Source: Rheinheimera salexigens (GTDB taxonomy: Bacteria; Pseudomonadota; Gammaproteobacteria; Enterobacterales; Alteromonadaceae). From it: a stretch of DNA of 64,000 bases. The notes under the pieces were generated by a model. The model saw nothing but the letters and a program-made list of their open reading frames with translations. It did no database searches and had not been told where the DNA came from. Positions within the stretch are counted from its first letter, which is position 1, and each line of letters starts with the position of its first letter. Where the stretch lies: NCBI RefSeq assembly GCF_001752395.1, contig NZ_MKEK01000001.1, positions 495,466 through 559,465 of the forward strand. The letters are read 5' to 3'. The translations under genes and the position numbers were made by a program. Shown one piece after another: positions 8,924 to 17,858 of the stretch.

Positions 8924-10150
8924 CTATAAACTTTTACTGGGGGGTAAGGCAACGTTGGCAAAAATAATACCCGCGACCAGAGCCATAAAAATTAAAAATG
9001 TTTGCTGACCAATACCGGTAGAGACCACAAACTCTTGACCAGAAATTAACGTGTTTAAGCCGATATAGGTTTTACTGCCTGGCACTAATACAATTAAACC
9101 ATGGGTGGCGACAATTGCCGCTGGGGCGTTGGCTAACCGTGTAAATAAGTTACTATAAATACCTACCGCAAAAGCGCCCAAAAATGCGCCTAAAGTGTAA
9201 TCAAACATATTAGCGCCGACAATACTGACTCCATAAGCGATAAAACCTGATGCTAATGACCATATCGTATACTTGCCTCGGCTTTTAAACAGTACCATTA
9301 ATGAGCAACATAAAATACCTATAGCCAGCCAAGCCATAACATGCGGGATAGGCTCTGGGGTTAAAAAATCAACTTGGCCAAAAATACTAAAGCCTATTTC
9401 AATACCTATAAAAGCGCCAAAATATAGCTTAAACAACAGCATTAACGCGTCCATCACGCGGGCATTGCCTGAGACTAGATGCCGCGCTGCTAGCTCGGCA
9501 AAACCCAGTGTGAGAGCCAAACCGGGTATAAATACAATAATGGCCGAAAGCACAACTAAGCGGATATTAATACCCGGGTCTATATAACGGCTAATTGCAC
9601 AAGCTGCAAGGGCTGCGACCATGGCAACTAAGGGCTCAAGCATATGGGCAATGCGTACCGAGCGCTCAGCCCACACCATAAAGAGATAAACCAATAATGA
9701 TAGCAAGGACGACCATAAAACGTCATTCCAACTGGTCGCCATTAGCATGGCAAAAGCACCGCCTGATAATGCCATAGCAAAAGCGGTGGCTAGATAACCA
9801 TAAGAGCTGGGGCGGTCATGAATAATATCCAGCATGGCATCAGCTTGTTGTAAGCTAACTTCGCCACGCAGTAACTGCTCAACTAAATCATCAGATCGAG
9901 AAAGCGAGCCTAAATCAATGCCACCCGGATCGACACGTTCGGCATGGGTATATTCTTGATCATGGCCCTCGCTCCAGATAACAAAGGTCATGGCGGTAGG
10001 TGATATTAAAAAAGAGCCTTTAAGTTTTAAATGTTGGGTGAGTTCTTTTAAATGCGCTTCTAAACGGTAGGCGGGGGTACCATACTTATGCAGCATCTTG
10101 CCAAGTTTGACAATAAACTTACGTTTTTGAATAAAGTCGGCGTTATCCAA
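8924..10150 (-). CDS. ThrE-like threonine/serine exporter
   Basis: The 408-residue inner-membrane protein joins the two halves of the ThrE family in one chain. The cytoplasmic N-terminal part (about 1-120, beginning near KLGKMLHKYGTPAYRLE) and the first membrane bundle correspond to the former DUF1212. The C-terminal membrane bundle (about 260-405) corresponds to the ThrE-2 domain. Such proteins export Thr and Ser. The frame begins with TTG at 10150 and only a weak SD (GAGAA); the next in-frame Met is residue 19, so the exact start is uncertain. Confidence 0.82.
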   Translation of the reverse strand: MDNADFIQKRKFIVKLGKMLHKYGTPAYRLEAHLKELTQHLKLKGSFLISPTAMTFVIWSEGHDQEYTHAERVDPGGIDLGSLSRSDDLVEQLLRGEVSLQQADAMLDIIHDRPSSYGYLATAFAMALSGGAFAMLMATSWNDVLWSSLLSLLVYLFMVWAERSVRIAHMLEPLVAMVAALAACAISRYIDPGINIRLVVLSAIIVFIPGLALTLGFAELAARHLVSGNARVMDALMLLFKLYFGAFIGIEIGFSIFGQVDFLTPEPIPHVMAWLAIGILCCSLMVLFKSRGKYTIWSLASGFIAYGVSIVGANMFDYTLGAFLGAFAVGIYSNLFTRLANAPAAIVATHGLIVLVPGSKTYIGLNTLISGQEFVVSTGIGQQTFLIFMALVAGIIFANVALPPSKSL

Positions 10151-10390
10151 TAGTGTTTCTCAGTTGCGTGGTCGCAAAGTGATATTGTAGTACTAAAAAG
10201 TAATAACAATAGAAAAAATAACGATCTGGATCAAATTTACATTTATTATACTATTTATCACTACATAATGCAGCTAAATGACATTAGCAAATTAATACTT
10301 TAGAACTGTGTTCTCCATTAAGGCATTGTTTTTATGGCTGTAATATGCTGTTATCTAAGCAGCATAATGCTGTTGCAATGGAATTGTTAT

Positions 10391-12070
10391 ATGCCTACTT
10401 TAAGTTTAAAGAATAAAATATTATTGTTAGTTATTCTGCCCATTATCAGCGTTGTTATGCTGTTAATGTTGTTGGTGTATAGTGAAATGCGCAGCATGGG
10501 GCAGGAAGAAATAGCCCAGTTTAGAACTGATATGCTGCAAGAAAAGCAAACGGCGTTGATTAGCCATGTTCAAATTGCGATCAGTGGCGTAGCGCCTTTT
10601 TTAACTCAAACTGCACCCTCATCGGAGCAAATTGCAGCGGCTAGAGCAGTATTACGGGCTATGCGCTTTGCAGATGATGGTTATATGTTTGTTTATGATT
10701 TAAATGCCAACACTTTGGTCCACGGTACTAACCCCAGCTTGGAAGGAAAAAATTTAGGCCAACTGCAAGATCCCAACGGTGTTTATATAGTACGAGAATT
10801 TATTTCTGCAGCAAAAAAAGGTGGTGGTTTTGTTTCTTATATGTGGGATGAAAAGTCCCGTGGCGGCCTTACCCCTAAGTTAAGCTATGCTACAGCGTTA
10901 TTTAATAAGCAATGGGTGATAGGTAGCGGCTTTTATATCGAAGATATTGAACAACGGGTAGTGGTGAAAGAAGCAGAAATAAGCCAACGAATTTATAGTA
11001 CTCAATTAATGATTTTATTTGGCGCTATCGTCTTACTGATTATGGTCGTGCTATTAACATTATTTGTGGTTAGGTTAATGGTACAACCATTACAGCAAAC
11101 ATCAGCAGCACTAAAAAGTATTGGCCAAGGTGAGGGCGATCTTACTCAGCGTTTAAGTGCTAATAGTAATGATGAAGTGGGCGAAGTTGCCCAGGGTTTT
11201 AACGCTTTTGCGCAAATGATCCAGCAACTTGTTAGCGAAGTGAAACAAGCAGTATTGGCTTTAAGTGATTCTACCGCCAGTATTGAAAATATTGTGCGTC
11301 GTACCGATCAAGATGCGAATACCCAAAAGTCAGAAACAACTCAAGTTGCCGCCGCGGTGTATGAAATGTCGACAGCAGTGCAGGAAGTAGCCACCAGTGC
11401 AGGGCTTGCCGCTAGTGCAGCACAAGATGCCGATAAAGAAGCCAGTGGTGGCCAACAAAGTGTGGCCCAAACCATTAGCTCTATTAATAAATTGGCCGAT
11501 GATGTTAATCATGCCAGTGATAAGTTAGAGCAACTTAGGATAGATGCGGAACAAATTGGTACTGTGGTTAATGTGATCCGCGGTATTGCTGAACAAACCA
11601 ACTTATTAGCCTTAAACGCAGCGATTGAAGCCGCGCGAGCTGGTGAGCAAGGCCGAGGTTTTGCGGTCGTAGCCGATGAAGTACGCACTTTAGCCACCCG
11701 TACCCAGCAAAGTACTAATGAAATTCAAAAGATGATTGATAAGTTTCAGCAAGGTACTAAAGAAGCGGTCATTGTTATGCAACGGGGCAGGCAGCAATCA
11801 ATACAAACTATTGAGCAAGCCGGTAAAGCCAGCGCATCATTACAAACCATTACCCAATCGGTAAGCACGATTACCCAGATGAATATGCAAATTGCTACGG
11901 CAGCAGAGCAGCAAACTGCGGTGTCTGCCGATATTAGTCGCAGTATTCATGATATTGCTGGCTTGGCAGATCAGGCTGCCGTTAATGCGGAAACCTTAGC
12001 CCAATCTACCCGTGAACTCGCCAGCTTAGAGCAACGGCTTAGTGCGCTGGTGCAGGCGTTTCGGGTTTAG
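10391..12070 (+). CDS. Methyl-accepting chemotaxis protein, tandem copy 1
   Basis: This is a transmembrane chemoreceptor. TM1 spans about residues 9-28, a periplasmic single-Cache (sCache_2-like) sensor about 35-190 ([24 protein letters not shown]), TM2 about 197-220, then HAMP and a signalling domain with the conserved tip ([26 protein letters not shown]). The frame is open from 10334. The start at 10391 aligns exactly with the paralogue downstream and gives the same length, 559 residues. Sensor domains of the two copies differ at roughly a quarter of positions while the signalling halves are nearly identical. Confidence 0.92.
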   Translation: MPTLSLKNKILLLVILPIISVVMLLMLLVYSEMRSMGQEEIAQFRTDMLQEKQTALISHVQIAISGVAPFLTQTAPSSEQIAAARAVLRAMRFADDGYMFVYDLNANTLVHGTNPSLEGKNLGQLQDPNGVYIVREFISAAKKGGGFVSYMWDEKSRGGLTPKLSYATALFNKQWVIGSGFYIEDIEQRVVVKEAEISQRIYSTQLMILFGAIVLLIMVVLLTLFVVRLMVQPLQQTSAALKSIGQGEGDLTQRLSANSNDEVGEVAQGFNAFAQMIQQLVSEVKQAVLALSDSTASIENIVRRTDQDANTQKSETTQVAAAVYEMSTAVQEVATSAGLAASAAQDADKEASGGQQSVAQTISSINKLADDVNHASDKLEQLRIDAEQIGTVVNVIRGIAEQTNLLALNAAIEAARAGEQGRGFAVVADEVRTLATRTQQSTNEIQKMIDKFQQGTKEAVIVMQRGRQQSIQTIEQAGKASASLQTITQSVSTITQMNMQIATAAEQQTAVSADISRSIHDIAGLADQAAVNAETLAQSTRELASLEQRLSALVQAFRV

Positions 12071-12082
12071 TTGGCCGCAGAT

Positions 12083-12109
12083 AAGGCCGTTGTCCAAACC
12101 AACGGCCTT
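12083..12109 (+). terminator. Hairpin after MCP copy 1
   Basis: AAGGCCGTTG, a 7-base loop and CAACGGCCTT make a perfect 10-bp stem 12 bases after the stop. No clear T-run follows, so it may stabilise the 3' end rather than terminate. A near-identical hairpin follows copy 2, so it belongs to the duplicated unit. Confidence 0.6.
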
Positions 12110-12391
12110 AATACCACAGCAAGTATAAATAAAATAACGATTAGACCAGCTAGCATCGGTTAACACCAACCAATACCTCAAGTTCGTTTCTAAAGCTCAT
12201 AAAGTGTCAATAATATAAAATATAGCGATTTAGACTAGGATAGTATTTTTTATACTGTTTTAACTGGATAATACAGTTAAGCAGCCGATACTAACAAAAG
12301 CACTAATCAAATTACGCTCAAGTAGTTTTATGCTGTTGCCCCAACTATGCTGTTTATAGCATAACCTTGCTGTTGCTACTGGAAATGAACT
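12110..12391. other. Intergenic region between the two MCP genes
   Basis: This AT-rich stretch separates hairpin 1 from MCP copy 2. It should hold the promoter of copy 2, and GGAAATGAAC immediately upstream of 12392 supplies the SD. I see no convincing sigma-28 or sigma-70 promoter, open frame or repeat. Confidence 0.4.
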
Positions 12392-14071
12392 ATGGCCAAT
12401 TTGAGTTTGAAAAATAAAATATTACTATTGGTTATCATGCCAATTATCACTGTTGTTATGCTGTTAATGATACTGATTTATACTGAAATGCGCAGCATGG
12501 GGCAGCAAGAAATTGATCAGTTTCGAAGTGATATGCTGCAAGAAAAGCAAGCAGCTTTAACCAGTCATGTGCAAATTGCGGCCAGTGCAGTTGCACCGTA
12601 TTTAAATCAAACTACACCGACGGAGCAGCAAATTTCTGCAGCGAAAGCCGTATTGCGGGCGATGCGCTTTTCTGATGACGGTTATATGTTTATTTATGAT
12701 TTAAACGGTATCAATTTAGTTCATGGTTCCAATGCTAGCTTAGAAGGTAAAGATTTAAGTCAACTGCAAGATCCAAATGGCGTTTATGTTATTCGGCAAT
12801 TGTTAACCGCAGCTCAGCAAGGTGGTGGTTTTGTTTCCTATATGTGGGATGAAAAAACACGAGGCGGTTTAACACCAAAGCTAAGTTACGCTTTACCTTT
12901 ATTCAAAAACCAATGGATGCTAGGTAGTGGCTTTTATATTGATGATATTGAGCGCGGCGTATTAGTTAAACAAACAGAAATAAGCCAGCGTATTTATAGT
13001 ACTCAAATAATGATTTTATTTGGCGCTATTGTATTACTAATTATCATCGTCCTACTGACATTATTTGTGGTTAGGATAATGGTGCAGCCGTTACAGCAAA
13101 CATCAGCCGCGCTAAAAAATATTGGCCAAGGTGAGGGTGATCTTACTCAGCGTTTAAGCGCTAATAGTAAAGATGAAGTGGGCGAAGTGGCTCAGGGTTT
13201 TAACGCTTTTGCGCAGAAAATCCAGCAACTCGTTAGCGAAGTGAAACAAGCGGTACTGGCATTAAGTGACTCAACTGCCCATATTGAAAATATTGTGCGT
13301 CGTACCGATCAAGATGCTAATACCCAAAAATCAGAAACAATTCAAGTTGCTGCGGCTGTGTACGAAATGTCGACAGCAGTGCAGGAAGTAGCCACCAGTG
13401 CAGGGCTTGCCGCTAGTGCAGCCCAGGAAGCCGATAAAGAAGCCAGTGGTGGTCAACAAAGTGTGGCTCAAACCATTAGCTCGATTAATAAACTGGCCGA
13501 AGATGTAAACCATGCCGGTGATAAATTAGAGCAACTTGGGGTAGATGCGGAACAAATTGGTACTGTGGTTAACGTGATCCGCGGTATTGCTGAACAAACT
13601 AACTTATTAGCCTTAAACGCGGCGATTGAAGCCGCGCGAGCCGGTGAGCAAGGCCGAGGTTTTGCGGTCGTAGCCGATGAAGTGCGCACCTTAGCCACCC
13701 GTACCCAGCAAAGTACTAATGAAATTCAAAAGATGATTGATAAGTTTCAGCAAGGTACTAAAGAAGCGGTCGTTGTTATGCAACGGGGCCGGCAGCAATC
13801 AATACAAACCATTGAGCAAGCCGGTAAAGCCAGTGCATCGCTACAAACGATTACCCAATCGGTAAGCACTATTACCCAAATGAATATACAAATTGCTACG
13901 GCAGCAGAAGAGCAAACTGCGGTGTCTGCCGATATTAGCCGCAGTATTCATGATATTGCTGGCTTGGCAGATCAGGCAGCTGATAATGCGGCGGCCTTAG
14001 CCCAATCTACCCGTGAACTCGCCAGCTTAGAGCAACGTCTTAGTGCGCTGGTGCAGGCGTTTCGGGTTTAG
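12392..14071 (+). CDS. Methyl-accepting chemotaxis protein, tandem copy 2
   Basis: The architecture and length (559 residues) match copy 1: TM1, sCache_2-like sensor ([14 protein letters not shown]), TM2, HAMP and signalling domain. From the HAMP region (IYSTQ, near residue 207) to the C-terminus FRV the two proteins differ at only a few positions, whereas the sensor regions diverge much more. This suggests duplication followed by ligand specialisation, with the signalling half kept alike by recent origin or gene conversion. The last 32 bases overlap the 3' end of the convergent membrane-protein gene. Confidence 0.92.
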   Translation: MANLSLKNKILLLVIMPIITVVMLLMILIYTEMRSMGQQEIDQFRSDMLQEKQAALTSHVQIAASAVAPYLNQTTPTEQQISAAKAVLRAMRFSDDGYMFIYDLNGINLVHGSNASLEGKDLSQLQDPNGVYVIRQLLTAAQQGGGFVSYMWDEKTRGGLTPKLSYALPLFKNQWMLGSGFYIDDIERGVLVKQTEISQRIYSTQIMILFGAIVLLIIIVLLTLFVVRIMVQPLQQTSAALKNIGQGEGDLTQRLSANSKDEVGEVAQGFNAFAQKIQQLVSEVKQAVLALSDSTAHIENIVRRTDQDANTQKSETIQVAAAVYEMSTAVQEVATSAGLAASAAQEADKEASGGQQSVAQTISSINKLAEDVNHAGDKLEQLGVDAEQIGTVVNVIRGIAEQTNLLALNAAIEAARAGEQGRGFAVVADEVRTLATRTQQSTNEIQKMIDKFQQGTKEAVVVMQRGRQQSIQTIEQAGKASASLQTITQSVSTITQMNIQIATAAEEQTAVSADISRSIHDIAGLADQAADNAAALAQSTRELASLEQRLSALVQAFRV

Positions 14072-14936
14072 TCGGCTGTAAATAAGGCCGTTGGACAAAC
14101 CAACGGCCTAAATGCCACAGCAGCCATAATGATAACAACGGAAAGACTAGCGTTTGTAGGGTATAGACGACAATAAGTTGTACTAAGTTTTCGACCATAC
14201 CATCAGTAAAATGTTTGACCGCATTAAATACTTCATTAGCGCTATTAGCACTAGACTTTAACCAGCTTAACGTGCCGCCATCTTCAGTTGGCAAAGCAGG
14301 TTCAGTATTCAGTGTTGCCGTCGCCCCACTTAACGCTGCTTGCGCCTCGATACGCTGTGGCTCTAATACCCAATCGGATAACGATGCCACACCAAAAGCC
14401 GCTAGCGGAATGCCAATGCGGATAACGACCAGTAATGCGACAAAGGTTCGCAGTAAAAACAATGAGCTTTGTTGCCAAGCACGGGGCCCGAGCAATAACG
14501 CTAACAGCATGACGACGATACCGCTAGCAAATAAGGGTAAGGCGGCAACTTTACCAAATTCTAAAAGAAATAATTGCATGCCAACCGAGGTCATGGCGAC
14601 CACCATTAAGTCGGAATAGCGCACCGCCATATCTTGTAGCGGTTTAAGTAATTGGCCAGGTTTAATACTGGCTACCCCAACGCCCACTTCGGCCTCTGAA
14701 ACAAAAGCAATGCCACGATCGATTAAGCGCGCGGTGGCAAAAGAGGCACTGCTTAACACTAAGCTCTGTTTTAGCGCAATGTGAGCTTTATTATCTAGCG
14801 GAGCCAATAAAGGATTAACGATGCGTTGTTGCAAAAAGCCGCTGTATATAGCTGTAGTTAATAAAGCTAAAACCATGAGTAATAATAGTATGCGCTGGCC
14901 ACGAGTTTTAGCGATACGATTAAACAATGCTTTCAT
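14040..14936 (-). CDS. Membrane protein of unknown function
   Basis: This 298-residue protein has about four hydrophobic segments (near residues 15-35, 125-150, 160-190 and 248-272). A segment of about 70 residues between the first and second, and another of about 60 between the third and fourth, are more polar. I do not recognise the family. The chosen ATG at 14936 has GGAGAG just upstream; the open frame begins five codons earlier. The last 22 or so codons are read from the antisense of the MCP hairpin and MCP stop region, giving a Pro-rich tail that may be a recent replacement of the original C-terminus. Confidence 0.6.
   Translation of the reverse strand: MKALFNRIAKTRGQRILLLLMVLALLTTAIYSGFLQQRIVNPLLAPLDNKAHIALKQSLVLSSASFATARLIDRGIAFVSEAEVGVGVASIKPGQLLKPLQDMAVRYSDLMVVAMTSVGMQLFLLEFGKVAALPLFASGIVVMLLALLLGPRAWQQSSLFLLRTFVALLVVIRIGIPLAAFGVASLSDWVLEPQRIEAQAALSGATATLNTEPALPTEDGGTLSWLKSSANSANEVFNAVKHFTDGMVENLVQLIVVYTLQTLVFPLLSLWLLWHLGRWFVQRPYLQPTKPETPAPAH
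14085..14109 (+). terminator. Hairpin after MCP copy 2
   Basis: AGGCCGTTGG, loop ACAAA, then CCAACGGCCT form a perfect 10-bp stem 13 bases after the stop of MCP copy 2. It is the counterpart of the hairpin at 12083-12109. It lies inside the coding sequence of the convergent membrane protein. No T-run follows. Confidence 0.55.
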
Positions 14937-15043
14937 CTGGCTCTCCGACATACTAAGTTAGACATAATATAACTTATGGCAGTATTACCGACTAGCAGCA
15001 ACAGTTAAAGCAGAATTACGTCACTATAGTTATCCTGCTGTTA

Positions 15044-15805
15044 TTAGCGCCACAGTTGGCAAATGGGCACGTCAGGATCAAAGCGAGCGGCAATTTGTGC
15101 CTGCAGTAACTCAGCACAAGCTATAGCATCAGTGACGGCATGATGAGGACGATAATCTGGCAAGCTATAACGCTTGCGGCTGTCGGCTAAGCGAATAGAG
15201 GCTTGTTGTTTTAACTGTTTTTTGGTCCATTTACTCCACCACGATGCGGATTGTTGGCGGTGCAGTTTGGCTTCTAAATCCATAGTATCAATAACCGGAA
15301 ATAGAATACTCTCACCCAAACGAGCCTGTATTGCGGCTTGTAAAAAAGGCCGCTCAATACCACGATAATGTACCACTATGACTTTACCGGCAAGATAAGG
15401 TAATAACTGCGGTAAAATATCGACTAAATCGGGCGCTTGGGCAATATCAGAATGAGTGATGCCGTGCAAGGTAATGGAGTCTTCGTCTAAGGCAAATTTA
15501 GGTTTTAGTAACCATTGCTTAGCCTTAGAACTAGCAATGCGAGTTAAGGTCATTGATACTAAACCGATACTAACAATGCCATTACTAGAAGGATTGATAC
15601 CGGTAGTTTCAAAATCTAAAGCTACTAATGGTACTTGGCTTAATGGCGTATCCGCGGCCACCATACCAGCTTGATAAAATTGTTTCAGTAAAGGGTGCTT
15701 AACAAGGTCCGCTTGCTGTTGATAATATTGTTGCCAGTCGGTAATGCCACAATCCAGTGTAGAGGTGCTACGTGGTGGGGCTTTTACTGGCCCTAAATAA
15801 AGCAT
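15044..15805 (-). CDS. DnaQ-like DEDDh 3'-5' exonuclease
   Basis: The 253-residue protein has exonuclease motif I ALDFETTG (Asp and Glu metal ligands) and motif III with HHAVTDA (His and Asp). Motif II reads VHYRGIERPFL, where an HY..IE pattern stands in place of the more common HN..FD; I believe this is a subfamily feature. It resembles the epsilon subunit of DNA polymerase III but lacks the extra C-terminal region. It starts 3 bases after the cNMP/CBS/DUF294 gene, so the two are co-transcribed. The substrate is unknown. Confidence 0.82.
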   Translation of the reverse strand: MLYLGPVKAPPRSTSTLDCGITDWQQYYQQQADLVKHPLLKQFYQAGMVAADTPLSQVPLVALDFETTGINPSSNGIVSIGLVSMTLTRIASSKAKQWLLKPKFALDEDSITLHGITHSDIAQAPDLVDILPQLLPYLAGKVIVVHYRGIERPFLQAAIQARLGESILFPVIDTMDLEAKLHRQQSASWWSKWTKKQLKQQASIRLADSRKRYSLPDYRPHHAVTDAIACAELLQAQIAARFDPDVPICQLWR

Positions 15806-15808
15806 GAT

Positions 15809-17674
15809 TTACGCCCTAAAATGAAATTTAAGAAATTTTTGCGCACTGCTTAATACCGAAAATGCCGACTTTAAATGTTTGCGTTCAAATTCAGATAAAT
15901 GCTCAGGCATAACATTATTATCGACAATGTCACCTGTCTGCATGGCTAAAGCTTGTTGCTTGATCCTCGTTATGGCTATCACTTCATAAGCATCACGTAA
16001 ATCTTCCCCTCGACCTTTGGGCAGCACATTAGCAGCAATAATATCATTGAGGCGCTCAAATGAATTGGTGGCTTCAGAGCCAATAGCTAAAGCATGAACC
16101 CGAATTAAATCGGCCATAGGCGCTGTGCCGCGTCGTTTAATATTTAAACTATTATTATGCCGGCCATCGTTTTCCATGACAAAGTCTTGGAAAAAGCCTA
16201 ACGGAGGGGTGCGCTGTAATGCATTACGGGTCATACAAGCGAGAAAATGTTGATTGTTTTTAGCCAATTTTATAATCAGTTGATTTAATTGATCCGCCCA
16301 GCGCATTTGGCCTGACACTGCCTCTAAATCAAAAAATATAGAACTGTGTAGTAAACGTTCTGCTGTTGGCTTGTTAATCCAGTCGGTAAAATATTGCTGC
16401 CAAACTTTTAACGGTTGCCGCCATTGCGGGTTAGTGGCCATAATATTACCGGTACAATAAGTATAGCCACAGGCGGCTAAACCATCGCAAACAAAATTAG
16501 CTAGTTTTAAAAAATAGTCATCGTGTAGCTTAGGATCAAAGCTGTTATCTAAGATTAAAGCATTGTCTTGATCGGTCACTATCAGTTGCTCATCCCGCGC
16601 CATAGAGCCAAGGGCGATAAAACAGTAAGGAATGGGCGGTGGTCCAAATTCTTGTTCAGCCAGTTCGATAAGTCGTTGTTTAAAACTGCGGCCAATGGCG
16701 GCCATGGCACTGCCAATAAATTGTGAGTTAGCATCTTCGTTTGCCATGCGAATATAACTCGCTTCAACATCGGGTACTAGGGCACTTAGCTCAGCAACGT
16801 TTTGTTGGCGGAAGATACTGCTGACCACAAATAAGCTATTCTGAGATTCATAGCGAATAATATCCGACAGGGCAATAATACCGACCGGTTTATGCTGCCT
16901 TACGATGGGTAAATGATGCACGTTATGGCGTAACATTAGCATCATAGCTTCAAATACATATTGTTGCTGTTCAATGGTTACCAGCTCAGTAGACATAATG
17001 TCACTGACGGCAATCTCAGATTTAAGGCCTGGGGCGACTAACCGCGAACGAATATCTCGGTCAGTCATTATGCCCGCTAAGGTCCCTGCAAACTCAGGGT
17101 GGTCATGACCATGTAAAATGAGTAAACAGGACACACCTTGTTCAGTCATGATTTTTGCCGCATCCCAAACACTAGCAGTGGTTTCTATACACACTGGCTC
17201 TCGCCTGACTAAGGTTCTTACCTGGGCGCTTAATAAATCGGTTTCAGCTTGTTTAATGCTTTTAGCCGATTTACGCCGCTCAGTGTCACCGACTTCAATA
17301 TAGTCAGCAAACAGGTCATTGCTATCAAATATGTGTTGAAAAATATGATCTGGAATTAAATAAATTAAACTATCTTCAACGGCCGTGGCCGGAAAACGCA
17401 CTTTACCGCCGCGTAATAAACCTTGTTCACCTAATATACCGCCTTCAGTGAGGCGGTTATATAAGTCGCCATTTCGGCGGAAAGTTTCTACAACACCACT
17501 ACGGATTAAGTGCAAGGCACTAAGCGGTTGATTAAAGATTAAAATCTCACTGCCAGCTTGAAAATAAGCAATGTCAGTGTTCAGTGCAATATCTAGTAAC
17601 TCTTGCTCTGGCAAGTCCTGAAACGGCGGATGCCGCTTTAGGAACTCAAGAATTTCAATTTGTTCTATTTCCAT
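15809..17674 (-). CDS. cNMP-binding / CBS-pair / DUF294 nucleotidyltransferase-like protein
   Basis: The 621-residue cytoplasmic protein has a cyclic-nucleotide-binding-like domain (about 10-130), two CBS motifs (about 155-275), and a DUF294 nucleotidyltransferase-like fold (about 330-450) with ALGSMARDEQLIVTDQDNA, the GS...D.D signature resembling GlnD-type enzymes. A DUF294 C-terminal helical domain completes it. It probably binds adenine nucleotides and acts as a regulator; any transferase activity is unproven. Pairing with a DnaQ-like exonuclease is recurrent in proteobacteria. A 14-bp repeat array lies about 100-180 bases upstream. Confidence 0.85.
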   Translation of the reverse strand: MEIEQIEILEFLKRHPPFQDLPEQELLDIALNTDIAYFQAGSEILIFNQPLSALHLIRSGVVETFRRNGDLYNRLTEGGILGEQGLLRGGKVRFPATAVEDSLIYLIPDHIFQHIFDSNDLFADYIEVGDTERRKSAKSIKQAETDLLSAQVRTLVRREPVCIETTASVWDAAKIMTEQGVSCLLILHGHDHPEFAGTLAGIMTDRDIRSRLVAPGLKSEIAVSDIMSTELVTIEQQQYVFEAMMLMLRHNVHHLPIVRQHKPVGIIALSDIIRYESQNSLFVVSSIFRQQNVAELSALVPDVEASYIRMANEDANSQFIGSAMAAIGRSFKQRLIELAEQEFGPPPIPYCFIALGSMARDEQLIVTDQDNALILDNSFDPKLHDDYFLKLANFVCDGLAACGYTYCTGNIMATNPQWRQPLKVWQQYFTDWINKPTAERLLHSSIFFDLEAVSGQMRWADQLNQLIIKLAKNNQHFLACMTRNALQRTPPLGFFQDFVMENDGRHNNSLNIKRRGTAPMADLIRVHALAIGSEATNSFERLNDIIAANVLPKGRGEDLRDAYEVIAITRIKQQALAMQTGDIVDNNVMPEHLSEFERKHLKSAFSVLSSAQKFLKFHFRA

Positions 17675-17774
17675 AATACTTTATCAACCAGTGCAGTTAA
17701 TCCGCAATTTTTTAATCAGTGCTAGTTTTAATCCAGCTTTTATCAGCTGGATATTGATGGCTATTTAAGTCTTG

Positions 17775-17852
17775 TGATGACAGTACTGTTATTAAAGTGC
17801 TGTTATTAAGGTACTGTTATTAAAGCACTCTTATTAAAGTACTGTCATCAAT
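17775..17852. repeat. Five 14-bp tandem repeats bounded by a 13-bp inverted repeat
   Basis: Five adjoining 14-bp units occupy 17783-17852, with no bases between them. Units 1 and 3 are identical (GTACTGTTATTAAA) and the others differ at one to three positions. The outer edges form a perfect 13-bp inverted repeat: TGATGACAGTACT at 17775-17787 and AGTACTGTCATCA at 17838-17850. The array lies between the BCCT stop and the start of the CBS/DUF294 gene. It could be an operator cluster, a long hairpin at the BCCT 3' end, or a variable-number repeat. Confidence 0.85.
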
Positions 17853-17858
17853 GCAGGG

